DNA of 60,000 bases. It comes from Liolophura sinensis (Eukaryota; Mollusca; Polyplacophora; Chitonida; Chitonidae). A model generated the notes under the pieces. It ran no database searches and was not told the DNA's origin. It saw only the letters and a list, made by a program, of their open reading frames with translations. Position numbers and translations under genes: made by a program. This document shows positions 40,901-44,779 of this stretch, one piece after another (within the stretch, counting starts at the first letter, position 1; each line of letters begins with the position of its first letter). Where the stretch lies: the NCBI RefSeq assembly GCF_032854445.1, contig NC_088300.1, positions 65,076,984 to 65,136,983 on the forward strand, written 5' to 3'.

Positions 40901-43900
40901 TTAGTTGACGCGTTTAGATTAGGGCATACAAAATCTAGTCCGTTTCTGCCAGGGTTTCTCCTGAATCTGAACTGGCTGCATGGGTGCAACTTGTGTAACT
41001 GCAGATTTATCACCCAAATGACATTTAACACAGTTACATATTGCCTCCTGGACCTGTTTATCTGTTTTGGGCCACCAATATAAGTCGCAGAAGTGTATTT
41101 TCGTCCGCACAATGCCCTAATGGTTTTCATGAGCACATTCAATCAACTTTTGTGTCAGACTGTCTTAGATTCCTCATTTACGCTAGGGTGTTTGTTTTTG
41201 GCCGGCTGTCCATCTCAGGTGTACAAAGGTTTGTAGAAACACATGACAATGAACTACCCTGTATTGTGAAAGGGCCTGGATTAAATCTTTCCCCAACAGA
41301 CTCGTATCATGTTCCACAACAATGAACTTGGCTGGGCTACATTTGTGTTTATATGTAATGTTAGCCTTGAATCAACCAACAGTAGGTATAGGGTGGGATG
41401 TGTAGCCAGTAATTGAACTGGTATAAGGCAGGGCAGCCTGCAATAAGAAATGTTTATCAAACATTCAGTTGACAGGATTGACGCATCTGAGCCTGTGTCG
41501 ACCATCAGATTCGGTGTTCACAAGCACATTAAACTTCAGTTTGGGCAAATGTTTCCTGGTTTTGGTGCACAGAACTTGACTGTCCTCCTCTGGGCTTGTT
41601 ACTTCATGAACTTTTGCCTGGGACTTACGCCAAACTACAGCATAAAGGCCCTTCATTCCACAGGCTTTACATTTAGCATTTTTCACAGGACAGTAACAGG
41701 CTCCGTAATTTCACTGAGGTTTCTTCTGGGGCTGTGAATTAGAATGGTTGTAATGTACCACAGCACATGCAGAATCCAGATCAGTGCCAATGGAAGTTTG
41801 GGCCTCTTTCAGACTGAACTTAACTGAACGGGCCATTTGAATTACTTTATTCAATGTTACATTAGTTTCGATCTGTAATCTTTCTCTGATTCTGGGGCTG
41901 GAAGTTTTTTCGATCAGCTAATCGCGTATCGTCTCGTCTTGTAATGTTCCAAAATCACAAGTGGACGCTAACTCGCGTAGTGCGCCAATGTAGGAATCTA
42001 CGGTCTTGTGAACGCACGTTGCTCACTGGATAAAACGACCACGAAAAAAATGTTTCTTTAATGCCGCCATAGCACTTTCAAAGGAATTTTCCCCTGGTGA
42101 TGGAGGAAGGGTGTGGTAGATTCTTTGGCCTTCTGCACCGAGAGAATGAAGTAAAATGGCAGTCTATCTCTCGTTGCTTACTCCATTTGTACCCCAGGCC
42201 ATCAAATAGTTGGTAAACAACCTCTGCCACTGCAACCAGGGTATGACTGGGTCGCCAGATAAAGGGAGAAATTAAATGGGTGCATCAATCCACAAACCGG
42301 CCATCGTAAATAATGGACAAATCAGAAAGTTTATGTAGCAGAAATTGTAACTTAGTCAAATGTCCATGAACTGTAGTAATTTCTTCGGTGATCCTCATCG
42401 CCAAATATGGCGGTCTGATGGAGAGAACAACGCCATAAAGTAGGAGAGAGAGACAGGACGTGCAGGGTGTTCAAAAAGGGCAAGTAGCAGGCTGCAGGCA
42501 GCTGTCTACTGCCATTCCTGTAGTCCCTTACTTTGAATATTCTTACTATTTAAATCTACATTAATTGTGACTTAGCCACTTCAGCCACCTACTTTTGAAC
42601 TCTGACATTCTTCTCCAATTCTAAATGAAAACCCTGGACGTGTATTCTGTATCAACAACATGGAGGCAGCTCCCCTACCATCACTTGATAGCAGCGCCAC
42701 TGAACAGTTAGAATTATTCCCCTTGAATAGTGGATGCCACAGTAGGTATTATTTGGGTTTAAGGTTTCTATTTGTTAGCTCTGCCTAGTTGAGACATGTC
42801 TTACTAAGTGCTCAGCATCAGTGGTATATACCTGTACAAGAAAAATTTCACTACCCTTAAAAACTTGAATCTTAAAAATTATTTTATTTGGTTCTGAGTG
42901 ATTCCCTAAGTCTTCCAAGGTGTAAATGTAGGTACAATGTATGTCACAGCCAGCATCTGTAAACCATCTTTTAAAAGTAATCCAGCAGTTTAAACTCTTG
43001 AACTGAACCAACATCTGCCATATGTTTTGAATTCCAAGTTCCCGCAAATATATGCTGATGGTTTCAAAATTTCTTCACATTAGACTTTTCATTGAGAATT
43101 TCATTGTTTAGTATTTTTGTTTTTTCATTCCTTAAAATGTAAGGGTACTTTGGTCATTATATTTTGTGGTCATGCAACAGTCTAGTCCATCTAAATGGAT
43201 ATAAGTGTGCAGTGTCCCCGCCCCTAAAAAAAATTGTTGCACATTTCTGAACTTCTTCAAGTTACTGGATGGAACCGATCTCAATGCTAACGGATTTAAA
43301 AAAAAAACAACAACATTAAAATGCATTAAAAATAAATGTTCTGACATTCTGGATTGAATTAAGGAGACTAAAGTTTGAAGTTGTGCTTACAGACGGTGAT
43401 GGAAATATAATGGTTTTCTGGAGAATTTCAATGCAAAACTTCAGTTACATTTTGAACCCACAAGTAGCCTAGTTCAAGTGACACATGGTTGTTGGTGGCA
43501 AGGTGCTCTGCACCGCTGAAGTTCTAGCGGTCAATGTGACCAAAAGGCAGCAACTTAATTAGTTTCAATGCTCAGGAGAGGAAAAGGGAACAATATTCAT
43601 GATTTCACATGAAAATTACCTAGATATTAACAGATTGCCATGAATGGGAAGGAGATGTGAGTTTAAAATCTGCTGAAGTTTCTGAAAGGCAGAGGGTGGG
43701 CTCTAGATGGACAAGCAACAGTCTTATCTTAGAAACAGCCAGTTTGTTCTTTGCTGGAACTTAAATTGGTGTAAGTTCGAAGTTGGTGGAAGTTTGACTT
43801 GTTTGATTAAAAGACAGTTTACCAATGCTGGCTTTGACAAAGCTCCGCTTTAGGTTGCATACCAAAATAAAACACCAATATAAGAACCAGTTCGAGCTAG

Positions 43901-44627
43901 TTGTTAAGCTCTCAGTTAAAGTTAATACCAGTAACATTCCTCGGGTGGAGATATACTTGAGAAAGATGCTAGCTAAACCCTCCCTATAGGTATATATAGC
44001 TTGAGGTACTTGTTAAACCAACCCATACTGGAGTGTTTTCTAGCAGTATGTTTGATCAAGCAACCGTTATTGTTCTACGAAAAGAAAGTGAAAATGCATG
44101 ATATGCCAATTAAAACAATTAAGCTTGACGAGGTTTAAACTACAATCTCATATACGATCCCCACTTAACACCGTCCACTCACGCACCCGAATACTTCCAT
44201 TTATGTAAATGTCCTAAATTCGTTAAAAAAAAACATATTTCAATCGGACATATTTACTTTCACTTTCTTTCCAAGTAAATATGACGTCAACAAAGGCGCC
44301 CCACAGAAAAGTCACTAAAATATCGTTCAGTACCAGAGATTCTTTATATGAACCAAGCTCTGGAGAAATAATATAAGTTACTGTCAATCGACAAGTCATT
44401 TTTTCGACAAAAAATGAAAAAAGAATAGAATCTTCATTTCAGTGTCAATTTTACTCACCGGAAGGCGAGTCAAACAAAACTATGGCCGTTCTCGTTTGGT
44501 ACCCTGTGGCCCACCGTATCGCTGCTGGAAACAAAGCTTTCAAGACAGTGTCAGTGTTGTCAAGAGGTACATTTTTCACCAACACACATTTTTTCGCTAA
44601 CTGTGAAATGGGTGAATCTTCTGTCAT
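1749..44627 (-). CDS. PARP14: PARP14-like multi-exon gene, 3' end cut by the window
   Basis: This is the overall span of a minus-strand gene with 19 placed coding exons (listed separately), about 2,040 codons before the window edge. Domain order is RRM-like, PPxY-containing linker, seven RRM-like units, a long central region, macro 1, macro 2, macro 3. All placed junctions are GT-AG and keep frame; exons 2 to 12 all start and end in phase 1. Multiple RRMs plus three macro domains identify the PARP14 (ARTD8) family, whose members mono-ADP-ribosylate proteins and whose macro domains bind or remove ADP-ribose, in nucleus and cytoplasm, in immune and antiviral signalling. The WWE and ART catalytic domains expected next are outside the window, so transferase activity cannot be judged. 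It is already longer than the whole human protein (about 1,800 residues), mainly through extra RRM-like exons and the linker exon. Confidence 0.88.
1965..3132. other. Introns 18 and adjoining sequence
   Basis: Intron between macro 3 exons 18 and 19. Nothing recognisable beyond AT-rich unique-looking sequence. Confidence 0.5.
3133..3309 (-). CDS. PARP14: PARP14-like exon 18: macro domain 3 core
   Basis: It has 59 codons, phase 1 to 1 (ATGTTCCAG; G|GTAAGT). It contains EGCVVTGAGRLRCRHVIHID, then KIKKCLEAANKMELSSVSFP and AVGTG at the donor. CVVTGAGRL and VIHI are core strands; SVSFPAVGTG is the start of the diphosphate loop, which is completed by GVGKKNPEE in exon 19. The loop has GVGKK where exon 15 has GNLHF, so the aromatic/proline part is altered. 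Confidence 0.86.
3505..3550. repeat. Short tandem repeat, 14-bp unit
   Basis: Three near-perfect copies of GAGAAGAAAGTAAT in the intron between exons 17 and 18. The rest of that intron (3310-4156) shows nothing else. Confidence 0.8.
4157..4222 (-). CDS. PARP14: PARP14-like exon 17: macro domain 3 glycine loop, 22 codons
   Basis: It has 66 nt, phase 1 to 1 (GTTAACTGTAG; G|GTAAGG). Joined to exon 16 it reads NLNQ-GGAVSSAILKAAGDQL, the standard macro-domain glycine loop and following helix, then QQDCKSQ. The exact continuation of the motif across the splice supports both exons. Confidence 0.83.
4445..5425 (+). repeat. Dispersed ~1-kb repeat R1, copy 1
   Basis: This stretch is colinear with 49195-50054. 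Shared blocks include TATATACATAGAAAAA at the start, GTTCAGCA-TGGGGATATG, TCACATGATAAT-GGCTGTCA, ATGGCGTCACCAAATGAGTG and TGGAATACTACTTTAT near the end. This copy has about 200 extra bases around 4990-5170. No coding frame or obvious terminal repeats; it may be a decayed non-autonomous transposon. It sits in the intron between exons 16 and 17. Confidence 0.75.
5820..6745 (+). repeat. Degenerate repeated units in intron 16
   Basis: Three related units can be aligned by eye (near 5840, 6000 and 6575), each with AATGGGNGTAATTATGAAA, AATTACC, a YTTAA-C-T-GCATGCACA word, and a block like GTTTCATNNAAATC-GC-TAGTTTGGGAG. Probably an old interspersed repeat with internal duplication. Confidence 0.55.
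6894..7071 (-). mobile_element. MITE-like element M1, copy 1
   Basis: A 178-bp element homologous (reverse orientation) to 42463-42636. Shared words include AGCAGGCTGCAG, TACTTTGAATATTCTTACTA and CCAATTCTAAATGAAAACC. Ends are CAAGGTTTTC and GAACACCCTTG; flanks GATTTC/GATTTT look like a 5-6 bp target duplication. It ends 15 bp from macro-3 exon 16, beside its splice donor. Confidence 0.75.
7086..7203 (-). CDS. PARP14: PARP14-like exon 16: start of macro domain 3
   Basis: The frame reads EEEIFPLQKIRFSVSQGDIT, then KAGTDAIVNSTNEALNLNQ and donor G|GTAAGG (phase 1). This is the opening of a macro domain, with GDIT and VNSTNEAL. The acceptor at 7205-7204 (TGTACAG) gives phase 0, as needed after exon 15. 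A better pyrimidine tract lies upstream (ACTTTCAG, exon start 7232) but is phase 1 and would need an extra unseen exon. The exon is below ordinary ORF length limits. A short inverted-repeat element begins 15 bp past the exon end. Confidence 0.8.
8108..8981. mobile_element. DNA transposon-like element with CAGGGTTCGCACG inverted ends
   Basis: An 874-bp block with terminal inverted repeats CAGGGTTCGCACG and CGTGCGAACGCTG (12/13 match), followed inside by further inverted homology around CTTGAAA/TTCAAGTACTT. It is flanked on both sides by TAGTTA, directly adjacent to the ends. No transposase frame; non-autonomous. It has higher GC and CpG than its surroundings. Intron 15 of the PARP14-like gene. 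Confidence 0.85.
9112..9366 (-). mobile_element. SINE family A, full-length copy with 13-bp TSD
   Basis: Full-length tRNA-derived SINE on the minus strand. The head has an A-box-like GGTTCATTTGGTTAGC and a B-box-like GAGTTCAAGTCC; the body contains the words AAATATTCTCGAGTACGGCG and CCATAATGCTGGCCGCCG; the tail is AT-rich (TAAATAAAA). It is flanked by a perfect 13-bp duplication GATTATGCAGTGA (9099-9111 and 9367-9379), so it is a fairly recent retroposition. Confidence 0.92.
10190..11440. repeat. Interspersed repeat R2 with internal sub-repeats
   Basis: At least four sub-repeats (near 10197, 10340, 10540, 10700 and 10870) carry variants of CAAAAC-TCAGCTCAATACAT, ACTTTGTTTAACATNG and CTAATACACAACACACTAAGTCAGGAA. 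The right end has GACGGACAGACTCTGCCCGC and CCTTGGCCAATATTGGCTG. Related sequence occurs at 31700-32200. No coding. Confidence 0.65.
12005..12226 (-). CDS. PARP14: PARP14-like exon 15: macro domain 2, second part
   Basis: It has 74 codons, phase 0 to 0 (GATTCCAACAG; AAG|GTTTGT). It contains VLEQFIMNCLTKAQTNGFTS, then IAFPALGTGNLHFP, the diphosphate loop, and LRTVSFVVFPASKST, the final strand of the domain. The IAFPALGTGNLHFP block is very close to the PARP14/PARP9 consensus. The intron separating it from exon 14 is 2.2 kb and holds an unrelated ORF on the same strand. Confidence 0.87.
12280..12482 (-). mobile_element. SINE family A, truncated copy
   Basis: Tail (TTTATTTATTTA), GGTGTTTTATGCTGTACTCA and body are present in reverse; the tRNA head is truncated after AGGAGCCT. 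Diverged. Intron 14. Confidence 0.85.
12746..13102 (-). pseudogene. Orphan ORF with a CxxC pair, inside intron 14
   Basis: A 111-codon ORF from MNNRVVTAQRRDLTMERKIS, extendable upstream in frame (LVSTV...) to an acceptor-like TTTAGCACAG. It contains VVVMKGEGYVCMPCSVRLNK then LEKVLRKEE, i.e. YxCxxC followed by a leucine-rich helix. This resembles the second half of small zinc-binding domains common in mollusc genomes; the first Cys pair is not in this ORF. Could be a fragment of another gene, a transposon-derived exon, or an unrelated nested gene. It cannot join the PARP14-like reading frame between exons 14 and 15 without changing macro 2. Confidence 0.3.
14442..14678 (-). CDS. PARP14: PARP14-like exon 14: macro domain 2, first part
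   Basis: It has 79 codons, phase 0 to 0 (GACTCTCCAG; AAG|GTATTA). It contains VDVLVNSTGKDLALKNGAVS followed by NSLLKAAGPQLQAEAS and SCKAVYHGSL. The macro motif is NST rather than NAAN and the glycine loop is NGAVSNSLLKAAG, as in PARP14 macro 2 and 3, which are ADP-ribose readers rather than hydrolases in the human protein. Confidence 0.86.
15420..16640. repeat. Degenerate minisatellite of GTACCTCAGGTACACCT motifs
   Basis: A dozen or more variants of an imperfect palindromic motif (GTACCTCAGGTACACC and its complement GAGGTGTAC) lie in the intron between exons 13 and 14. Between about 15580 and 15860 they recur every 50-75 bp within a longer unit (motif, CAGCAACTT, A/T-rich spacer). A few isolated copies extend to 16620. 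Not coding. Confidence 0.8.
16746..16846 (-). CDS. PARP14: PARP14-like exon 13: short linker and entry into macro domain 2
   Basis: It has 101 nt, phase 1 to 0 (CTGTTTCAG; ACA|GTGAGT). It encodes AQSQNPVRDPTSGDVKTRSG, then MKIPLVKGELAKQT, the first strand and GxL segment of macro domain 2, which continues with VDVLVNST in exon 14. The phase change from 1 to 0 explains why the following macro 2 exons are phase 0. Without it the frame could not be kept between exons 12 and 14. Confidence 0.8.
16847..17656. other. Intron 12
   Basis: Between macro 1 and the short linker exon. Nothing recognisable. Confidence 0.5.
17657..18142 (-). CDS. PARP14: PARP14-like exon 12: rest of macro domain 1
   Basis: It has 162 codons, phase 1 to 1 (TTCTCTCAG; G|GTAAGT). 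It continues GGPSIQAESDVYISEHGKLL and the core AVIHAVGPIWRGG, then SISIPALSTGVFGYPL, the diphosphate-binding loop (STGVFG) of macro domains. Together with the NAAN and GGLAAA of exon 11 it has all usual ADP-ribose-contact motifs. In human PARP14 the corresponding macro 1 is reported to be an ADP-ribosyl hydrolase, so this copy may also be active (inference). The tail, after HLIDVGDRTVMEFVTAL, is a linker. Confidence 0.9.
18181..18295 (-). mobile_element. SINE family A, tail fragment
   Basis: Only the tail half is present (GGTGTTTTACGCTGTACTCA to CATCTGCAGGTTCCTGGCAT). Intron 11. Confidence 0.8.
18648..18905 (-). mobile_element. SINE family A, diverged full-length copy
   Basis: Full length in reverse, from TTTGATTGCTGTCTTACAC to GGCCATGGAGGCCCC (tRNA head). 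Heavily mutated, so old. Its head end lies about 60 bp from the donor of exon 11. Confidence 0.82.
18966..20690 (-). CDS. PARP14: PARP14-like exon 11: central region (KH-like) and start of macro domain 1
   Basis: This is one exon of 575 codons, phase 1 to 1 (CTTGTTGCAG; G|GTAAGC). It opens DLNQVLQNSHVLEEQKLSV, finishing the last RRM-like unit, then runs through several alpha/beta stretches, for example VLEFILTCGPNQQALEQELL and GLIIPNDQSSTIVVVGHRQM. In PARP14 this region is modelled as tandem KH-like folds; that is inference here. A charged helix (EGEIERQKKSIKEVKDLKHF) may be a coiled coil. The last 40 residues begin macro domain 1: MVVKGDMTKYRVDAMVNAAN and then GGLAAAILRKG. The NAAN and GGLAAA motifs are the adenosine- and ribose-contacting segments of ADP-ribose-binding macro domains. 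A SINE ends only 23 bp upstream of the acceptor. Confidence 0.9.
20713..20945 (-). mobile_element. SINE family A next to the acceptor of exon 11
   Basis: Reverse copy, from TATTTATTTTATTTCAGTTT to GTGCTAGCACACTAAG. Its AT-rich tail ends 23 bp upstream of the 1.7-kb exon 11, so the branch-point region of that intron probably lies in or beside the SINE tail. Confidence 0.82.
21089..21423 (+). mobile_element. SINE family B, full-length copy with 12-bp TSD
   Basis: tRNA-like head with A box ATAGCACAGTTGGTAGAGCG and B box-like AGGATCAATCC, then a unique body and a 3' end TTGTTGAGTACGCCGTTAAA followed by CACTCACTCAC. Flanked by CCTAAGTGGTCG and CCTAAGTGGCCG (one mismatch). Intron 10. Confidence 0.9.
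21914..22540 (+). repeat. Repeated CATCTGTGTATGTATGTA...CCAAAAAT units
   Basis: Three units (near 21925, 22280 and 22450) share ATCTGTGTATNTATNTA, CCACCAAAAAT-AAA and GGAAAACTGTTGGAGTTA; the last two flank the left arm of the inverted-repeat structure. Old dispersed repeat. Confidence 0.55.
22107..23681. repeat. 1.57-kb structure bounded by ~150-bp inverted repeats
   Basis: Left arm 22107-22252 and right arm 23533-23681 are reverse complements with few differences. Both contain GACCTGCCATACAGCAGATA, TTTGGTGATCAGACATTA, CACTAGTATCACGTTTCC and ATGCCCTGCAGTAATGTGG. The 1.28-kb spacer has no convincing ORF. It could be a non-autonomous DNA transposon with long terminal inverted repeats or a fold-back duplication; a transcript would form a long hairpin. 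Confidence 0.85.
24298..24534 (-). CDS. PARP14: PARP14-like exon 10: last RRM-like unit
   Basis: It has 79 codons, phase 1 to 1 (TATTCCAG; G|GTAAAA). The sequence includes SIRVTNLHPKITKDTLQLYF, ESEKRSHGGPVQDVELF and ALVHFNNHTG. This is the last unit of the RRM-like array before the long central exon. Confidence 0.87.
24926..25192 (+). mobile_element. SINE family A, full-length plus-strand copy
   Basis: GGCCGCCGTGGCCAAG head, B-box GTGAGTTCAAGTCC, body and the tail GTAAAACACCAATCAAATCA followed by ACAAATAAATA. Intron 9. Confidence 0.88.
25193..25883. other. Remainder of intron 9
   Basis: AT-rich; short ATT-type microsatellite tracts near 25715-25740 and 25798-25812. Nothing else recognised. 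Confidence 0.5.
25884..26129 (-). CDS. PARP14: PARP14-like exon 9: degenerate RRM-like unit
   Basis: It has 82 codons, phase 1 to 1, with good sites (ATGTTTCAG; G|GTGAGT). VVKSVLSRNDHVVDGVKLQV closes the previous unit. The new unit, KVFIQGVSHNTTYECLIMYI then ERCCGQEPMRIVQ, keeps the strand and helix pattern but has lost the F-E-N and GGG signature present in every neighbour. The fold is probably kept while the loop function has changed. Confidence 0.84.
26495..26620 (-). mobile_element. Probable decayed SINE family A fragment
   Basis: Weak similarity to the tail and body of family A (ATACTGGAGAATTTATCACTT, GAAGGCGGACAG, GGTGGAGAAAACTGG). Intron 8; the rest of this intron shows nothing. Confidence 0.45.
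27178..27462 (-). CDS. PARP14: PARP14-like exon 8: RRM-like unit
   Basis: It has 95 codons, phase 1 to 1, with acceptor ACAATTTAG and donor G|GTAAGC. VAERVLEYGKSGGIKMGGKT leads in, then TIQVSGLSNKVSAEIVQLYF, ENTRRSGGGNVSDV and TMLIKFHDPQG. It is the longest RRM cassette, with a Ser/Lys/Asn-rich spacer (TPKTNSSHKTERKSAN) before the second half. Confidence 0.87.
27909..28169 (-). mobile_element. SINE family A, full-length copy
   Basis: Reverse copy, from TTTATTTATTTATTTGATTG to the head GCGCTAACCAACTGAGCCAC followed by GGAGGCC. It has well-preserved A and B boxes and is one of the least diverged copies here. Intron 7. Confidence 0.9.
28170..29380. other. Remainder of intron 7
   Basis: Contains a block near 28230-28480 that resembles 36850-37200 (ACCAATNAAATTAGCTCAAAA, paired with nearby matching words), so probably an old dispersed repeat. 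No coding signal seen. Confidence 0.4.
29381..29626 (-). CDS. PARP14: PARP14-like exon 7: RRM-like unit
   Basis: It has 82 codons, phase 1 to 1. VCLRVLKRKDLVLGKVPLCV closes the previous unit. The new unit has RAIIVSGFDPKTPEEMIKLL, FENERKSKGGEIEKLEF and AQVTFKDIKG. The GGG turn is KGG here. The acceptor is strong (TTGTATTTCAG); the donor GTTTGT is weak but frame-consistent. Confidence 0.86.
29627..30567. other. Intron 6
   Basis: Nothing recognisable apart from a 14-A run near 30486-30499. Confidence 0.5.
30568..30804 (-). CDS. PARP14: PARP14-like exon 6: RRM-like unit
   Basis: It has 79 codons, phase 1 to 1, between TGTGTCAG and G|GTGAGA. It contains TLKVSGLIPSVNEEMLELYF, ENEKKSGGGNTTKI and SALVTFQEEEG. 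The order of strands and the GGG turn match the neighbouring exons, so it is a member of the tandem exon array. RNA or ADP-ribose-polymer binding is possible by family but cannot be read from sequence. Confidence 0.88.
31003..31171 (-). mobile_element. SINE family A, fragment lacking the tail
   Basis: Reverse orientation: ATTATGGTGGGAGGAAACCC, body, AGCTGGACTTGAACTCACAG (B box) and GGCACGCTAACCACCTG (A-box side). An insertion (AAATATGTATCCA) interrupts the body. Intron 5. Confidence 0.82.
31446..31484. repeat. Poly(A) tract
   Basis: Runs of 12 and 23 A separated by GACC. Intron 5. Confidence 0.9.
31700..32200. repeat. Interspersed repeat R2, second copy
   Basis: Shares CAACTTCAGCTCAATACATG, TTAACANNGATTCTAATACA, AAGTC-GGAATTT and TTTTAAATG-GTGCAAAACCTGA-type words with 10190-10920. 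Intron 5. The rest of the intron to 32884 shows nothing. Confidence 0.6.
32885..33166 (-). CDS. PARP14: PARP14-like exon 5: RRM-like unit
   Basis: It has 94 codons, phase 1 to 1. The first part (AVKRVLGKCPLLIRDKMIHV) completes the preceding RRM (helix 2 and last strand); the second part starts a new one: VVKVTGLPADVGTDYIVLYF then ENSKYSGGGEVKDV and VLITFVHNEG. RNP-like positions lie in the strand before GLPAD and in SVLITF. The branch and pyrimidine region of its acceptor includes an uninterrupted 22-nt T tract on the minus strand. Confidence 0.88.
33185..33206. repeat. 22-bp poly(A) (poly(T) on the coding strand) before exon 5
   Basis: On the minus strand this is an uninterrupted T tract about 19 nt upstream of the exon 5 acceptor, where the polypyrimidine tract lies. 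The rest of intron 4 (to 34234) shows nothing recognisable. Confidence 0.9.
34235..34402 (-). CDS. PARP14: PARP14-like exon 4: RRM-like unit
   Basis: The acceptor ATATTAG and donor G|GTAAAT are both phase 1, giving 56 codons. The unit reads IEVSSLPEGVDMEELKMYFS, followed by NKRRHGGGEIKS and a beta strand AVIEFQHPS. This is the first clear copy of the repeated signature beta-strand, L-P, E-x-L-x-x-Y-F, basic turn, GGG, beta-strand that recurs in exons 5 to 10 and marks the RRM-type domains of PARP14 and PARP10. It is the shortest copy, lacking the leading AVKRVL helix half carried by exon 5. Confidence 0.85.
34545..34815 (+). mobile_element. SINE family A between exons 3 and 4
   Basis: Head GAGCCTCCGTGGCTGAGGG, B-box TGCAAGTTCAAGTCC, body and tail TAAAACACCTATCAAATAAA. 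Fills most of the 490-bp intron 3. Confidence 0.88.
34895..35053 (-). CDS. PARP14: PARP14-like exon 3 (acceptor uncertain)
   Basis: It encodes about 53 residues, from GRRLQKLDSTLSDKAACA to HRSAMDS, between exon 2 and the first of the RRM cassette exons. The donor is G|GTGATT in phase 1. The acceptor chosen (ATGTCAG at 35056-35054) is the only nearby AG giving phase 1, but its pyrimidine tract is weak. A better-looking AG further upstream (GAACAG) would be phase 0 and break the frame. LQKLDSTLSDKAACAIMNKL looks helical. Function unknown; likely a spacer before the RRM array. Confidence 0.6.
35441..35665 (+). mobile_element. SINE family A between exons 2 and 3
   Basis: Head GGGGCCTTCGTGACTGTTGG, B-box GTGAATTCAAGTCC, body through CACCATAATGCTGG; the tail is lost. 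Intron 2. Confidence 0.86.
35997..36746 (-). CDS. PARP14: PARP14-like exon 2: 250-residue Pro/Ser/Tyr-rich linker with two PPxY motifs
   Basis: The acceptor ...GTTGACAG and donor G|GTGAGC are both phase 1, giving 250 codons. It starts DVGWQLSCPKRDCGEDIV and then becomes low-complexity, rich in Ser, Pro, Tyr, His and acidic residues, so it is probably disordered. Near the C-terminal end are two copies of PPPSY about 25 residues apart (ETPPPSYLSS and ESPPPSYSDA), exact PPxY ligands for WW domains such as those of NEDD4-family ubiquitin ligases. The many tyrosines and serines are possible phosphorylation sites. I do not know this region from vertebrate PARP14; it looks lineage-specific. Intron 1 (7.7 kb) separates it from exon 1. 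Confidence 0.82.
37250..37800 (+). repeat. Tandem pair of ~330-bp units in intron 1
   Basis: Two diverged copies starting near 37277 and 37625 share TTTGTCACAAATT/TTTGATCGCAAATT, ATATTT-GAGGTCA-G-GACA, AACTG-TACAGCTGTNAAGCTG and ATGTACT-TGTGTG. Non-coding. The rest of 36747-39066 shows nothing I can name. Confidence 0.6.
39067..39226 (-). repeat. LTR (3' LTR on the minus strand)
   Basis: Begins TGTATGG and ends ACCACA on the plus strand, giving TG...CA ends. It has a GA-rich run and is uninterrupted, so it shows the empty site of the insertion in the other LTR. Confidence 0.82.
39465..40120. mobile_element. DNA transposon-like element with CAGGGTTCTCG ends, nested in the retrotransposon
   Basis: A 656-bp block with perfect 11-bp inverted ends CAGGGTTCTCG / CGAGAACCCTG and direct flanks ACATT on both sides. 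Higher GC in its left part. It carries a tandem array of a 16-bp unit at 39703-39768 and a purine-rich right half. No transposase frame. It interrupts the retrotransposon between the integrase end and the 3' LTR. Confidence 0.85.
39703..39768 (+). repeat. 16-bp tandem repeat, four copies
   Basis: Four copies of GATATTAAGGGTTTGT, nearly perfect, inside the nested CAGGGTTCTCG element. Confidence 0.93.
40142..40396 (-). pseudogene. Retrotransposon integrase C-terminal fragment
   Basis: Encodes YFRIRKPWYTPKGESKFSGP and then KIVQPVGSHTYVLANGQKWN, the typical gypsy integrase C-terminal pattern (RIRKP, GP-K-V, G-TY-L-DG-WN). Broken from the core integrase by stops and frame changes. Confidence 0.8.
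40919..41110 (-). pseudogene. Retrotransposon integrase zinc-finger fragment
   Basis: Encodes FCDLYWWPKTDKQVQEAICN then CVKCH: the YWWP motif and CxxC of the H2C2 integrase finger of gypsy-type elements. Upstream a degraded HENH is visible in another frame. No intact catalytic core. Confidence 0.8.
41281..41505 (-). pseudogene. Retrotransposon aspartic protease fragment
   Basis: Encodes MVDTGSDASILSTECLI; DTGSDASIL is the retropepsin active-site motif. A degraded zinc-knuckle-like stretch (CKACGMKG) lies just upstream at about 41640-41700 on the same strand. Confidence 0.75.
42405..42741 (-). repeat. LTR (5' LTR on the minus strand), interrupted
   Basis: Homologous to 39067-39226 on either side of an inserted element at 42463-42636. 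Confidence 0.82.
42463..42636 (+). mobile_element. MITE-like element M1, copy 2, inside the LTR
   Basis: A 174-bp element with ends CAGGGTGTTC and GAAAACCCTG, flanked by GACGTG on both sides. The intact sister LTR has a single GACGTG at the same place, proving a clean 6-bp target duplication (or up to 8 bp if the end bases are counted as target). Homologous to 6894-7071. Confidence 0.9.
42742..44458. other. Remainder of intron 1
   Basis: No coding or repeat signal I can name except a perfect CRE-type palindrome TGACGTCA at 44282-44289. Confidence 0.5.
44282..44289. promoter_or_regulatory. CRE-like palindrome TGACGTCA
   Basis: Perfect 8-bp cyclic-AMP-response-element consensus in the first intron, 170 bp past the donor of exon 1. 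By itself a short match can be chance. Confidence 0.35.
44459..44627 (-). CDS. PARP14: PARP14-like exon 1: start codon and first RRM-like half
   Basis: The ATG at 44627-44625 opens a reading frame beginning MTEDSPISQLAKKCVLVKNV. The VLVKNVPL strand followed by TRTAIVLFDSPS resembles beta-1 and beta-3 of an RRM, as at the N-terminus of PARP14. The exon ends with TCC G and a good donor GTGAGT in phase 1, matching the phase-1 acceptor of exon 2. It encodes about 56 residues. The start is preferred because the frame opens shortly downstream of a candidate promoter and the N-terminal sequence leads directly into the RRM. Confidence 0.82.
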
Positions 44628-44743
44628 CGCTGTTAGGCTCTAGCGCTTTCCCGCACACGCCAACATTTTACACAAAATCTCTCACCCTATCTCCATAGCA
44701 GGCGTGGCTAAACATGGATCATGTGACGAAAATTTGTACAGTG

Positions 44744-44748
44744 ATTGG
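44744..44748 (-). promoter_or_regulatory. CCAAT box candidate
   Basis: CCAATCA reads on the minus strand about 120 bp upstream of the PARP14-like start codon, a usual place for an NF-Y site. Confidence 0.4.
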
Positions 44749-44779
44749 TTGGTTAGAAGTAACAGCCAAACTGAGTCTA

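Larger units (their letters stand above)
39067..42741 (-). mobile_element. Decayed Ty3/gypsy-like LTR retrotransposon with nested insertions
   Basis: Two long terminal repeats bound it: 39067-39226 and 42405-42741 (the latter interrupted by a 174-bp MITE). They share CAACAACATGGAGGCAGC, AGCAGCGCCACT and AGAATTATTCCCCTTGAATA. In minus-strand order one finds a zinc-knuckle-like region, an aspartic protease fragment, an integrase fragment and an integrase C-terminus. Reverse transcriptase and RNase H are missing, so an internal deletion occurred. Next to the 5' LTR is TTGGCGATGAGGATCACC, a plausible primer-binding site. All frames are broken by stops; it is inactive. Confidence 0.85.
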
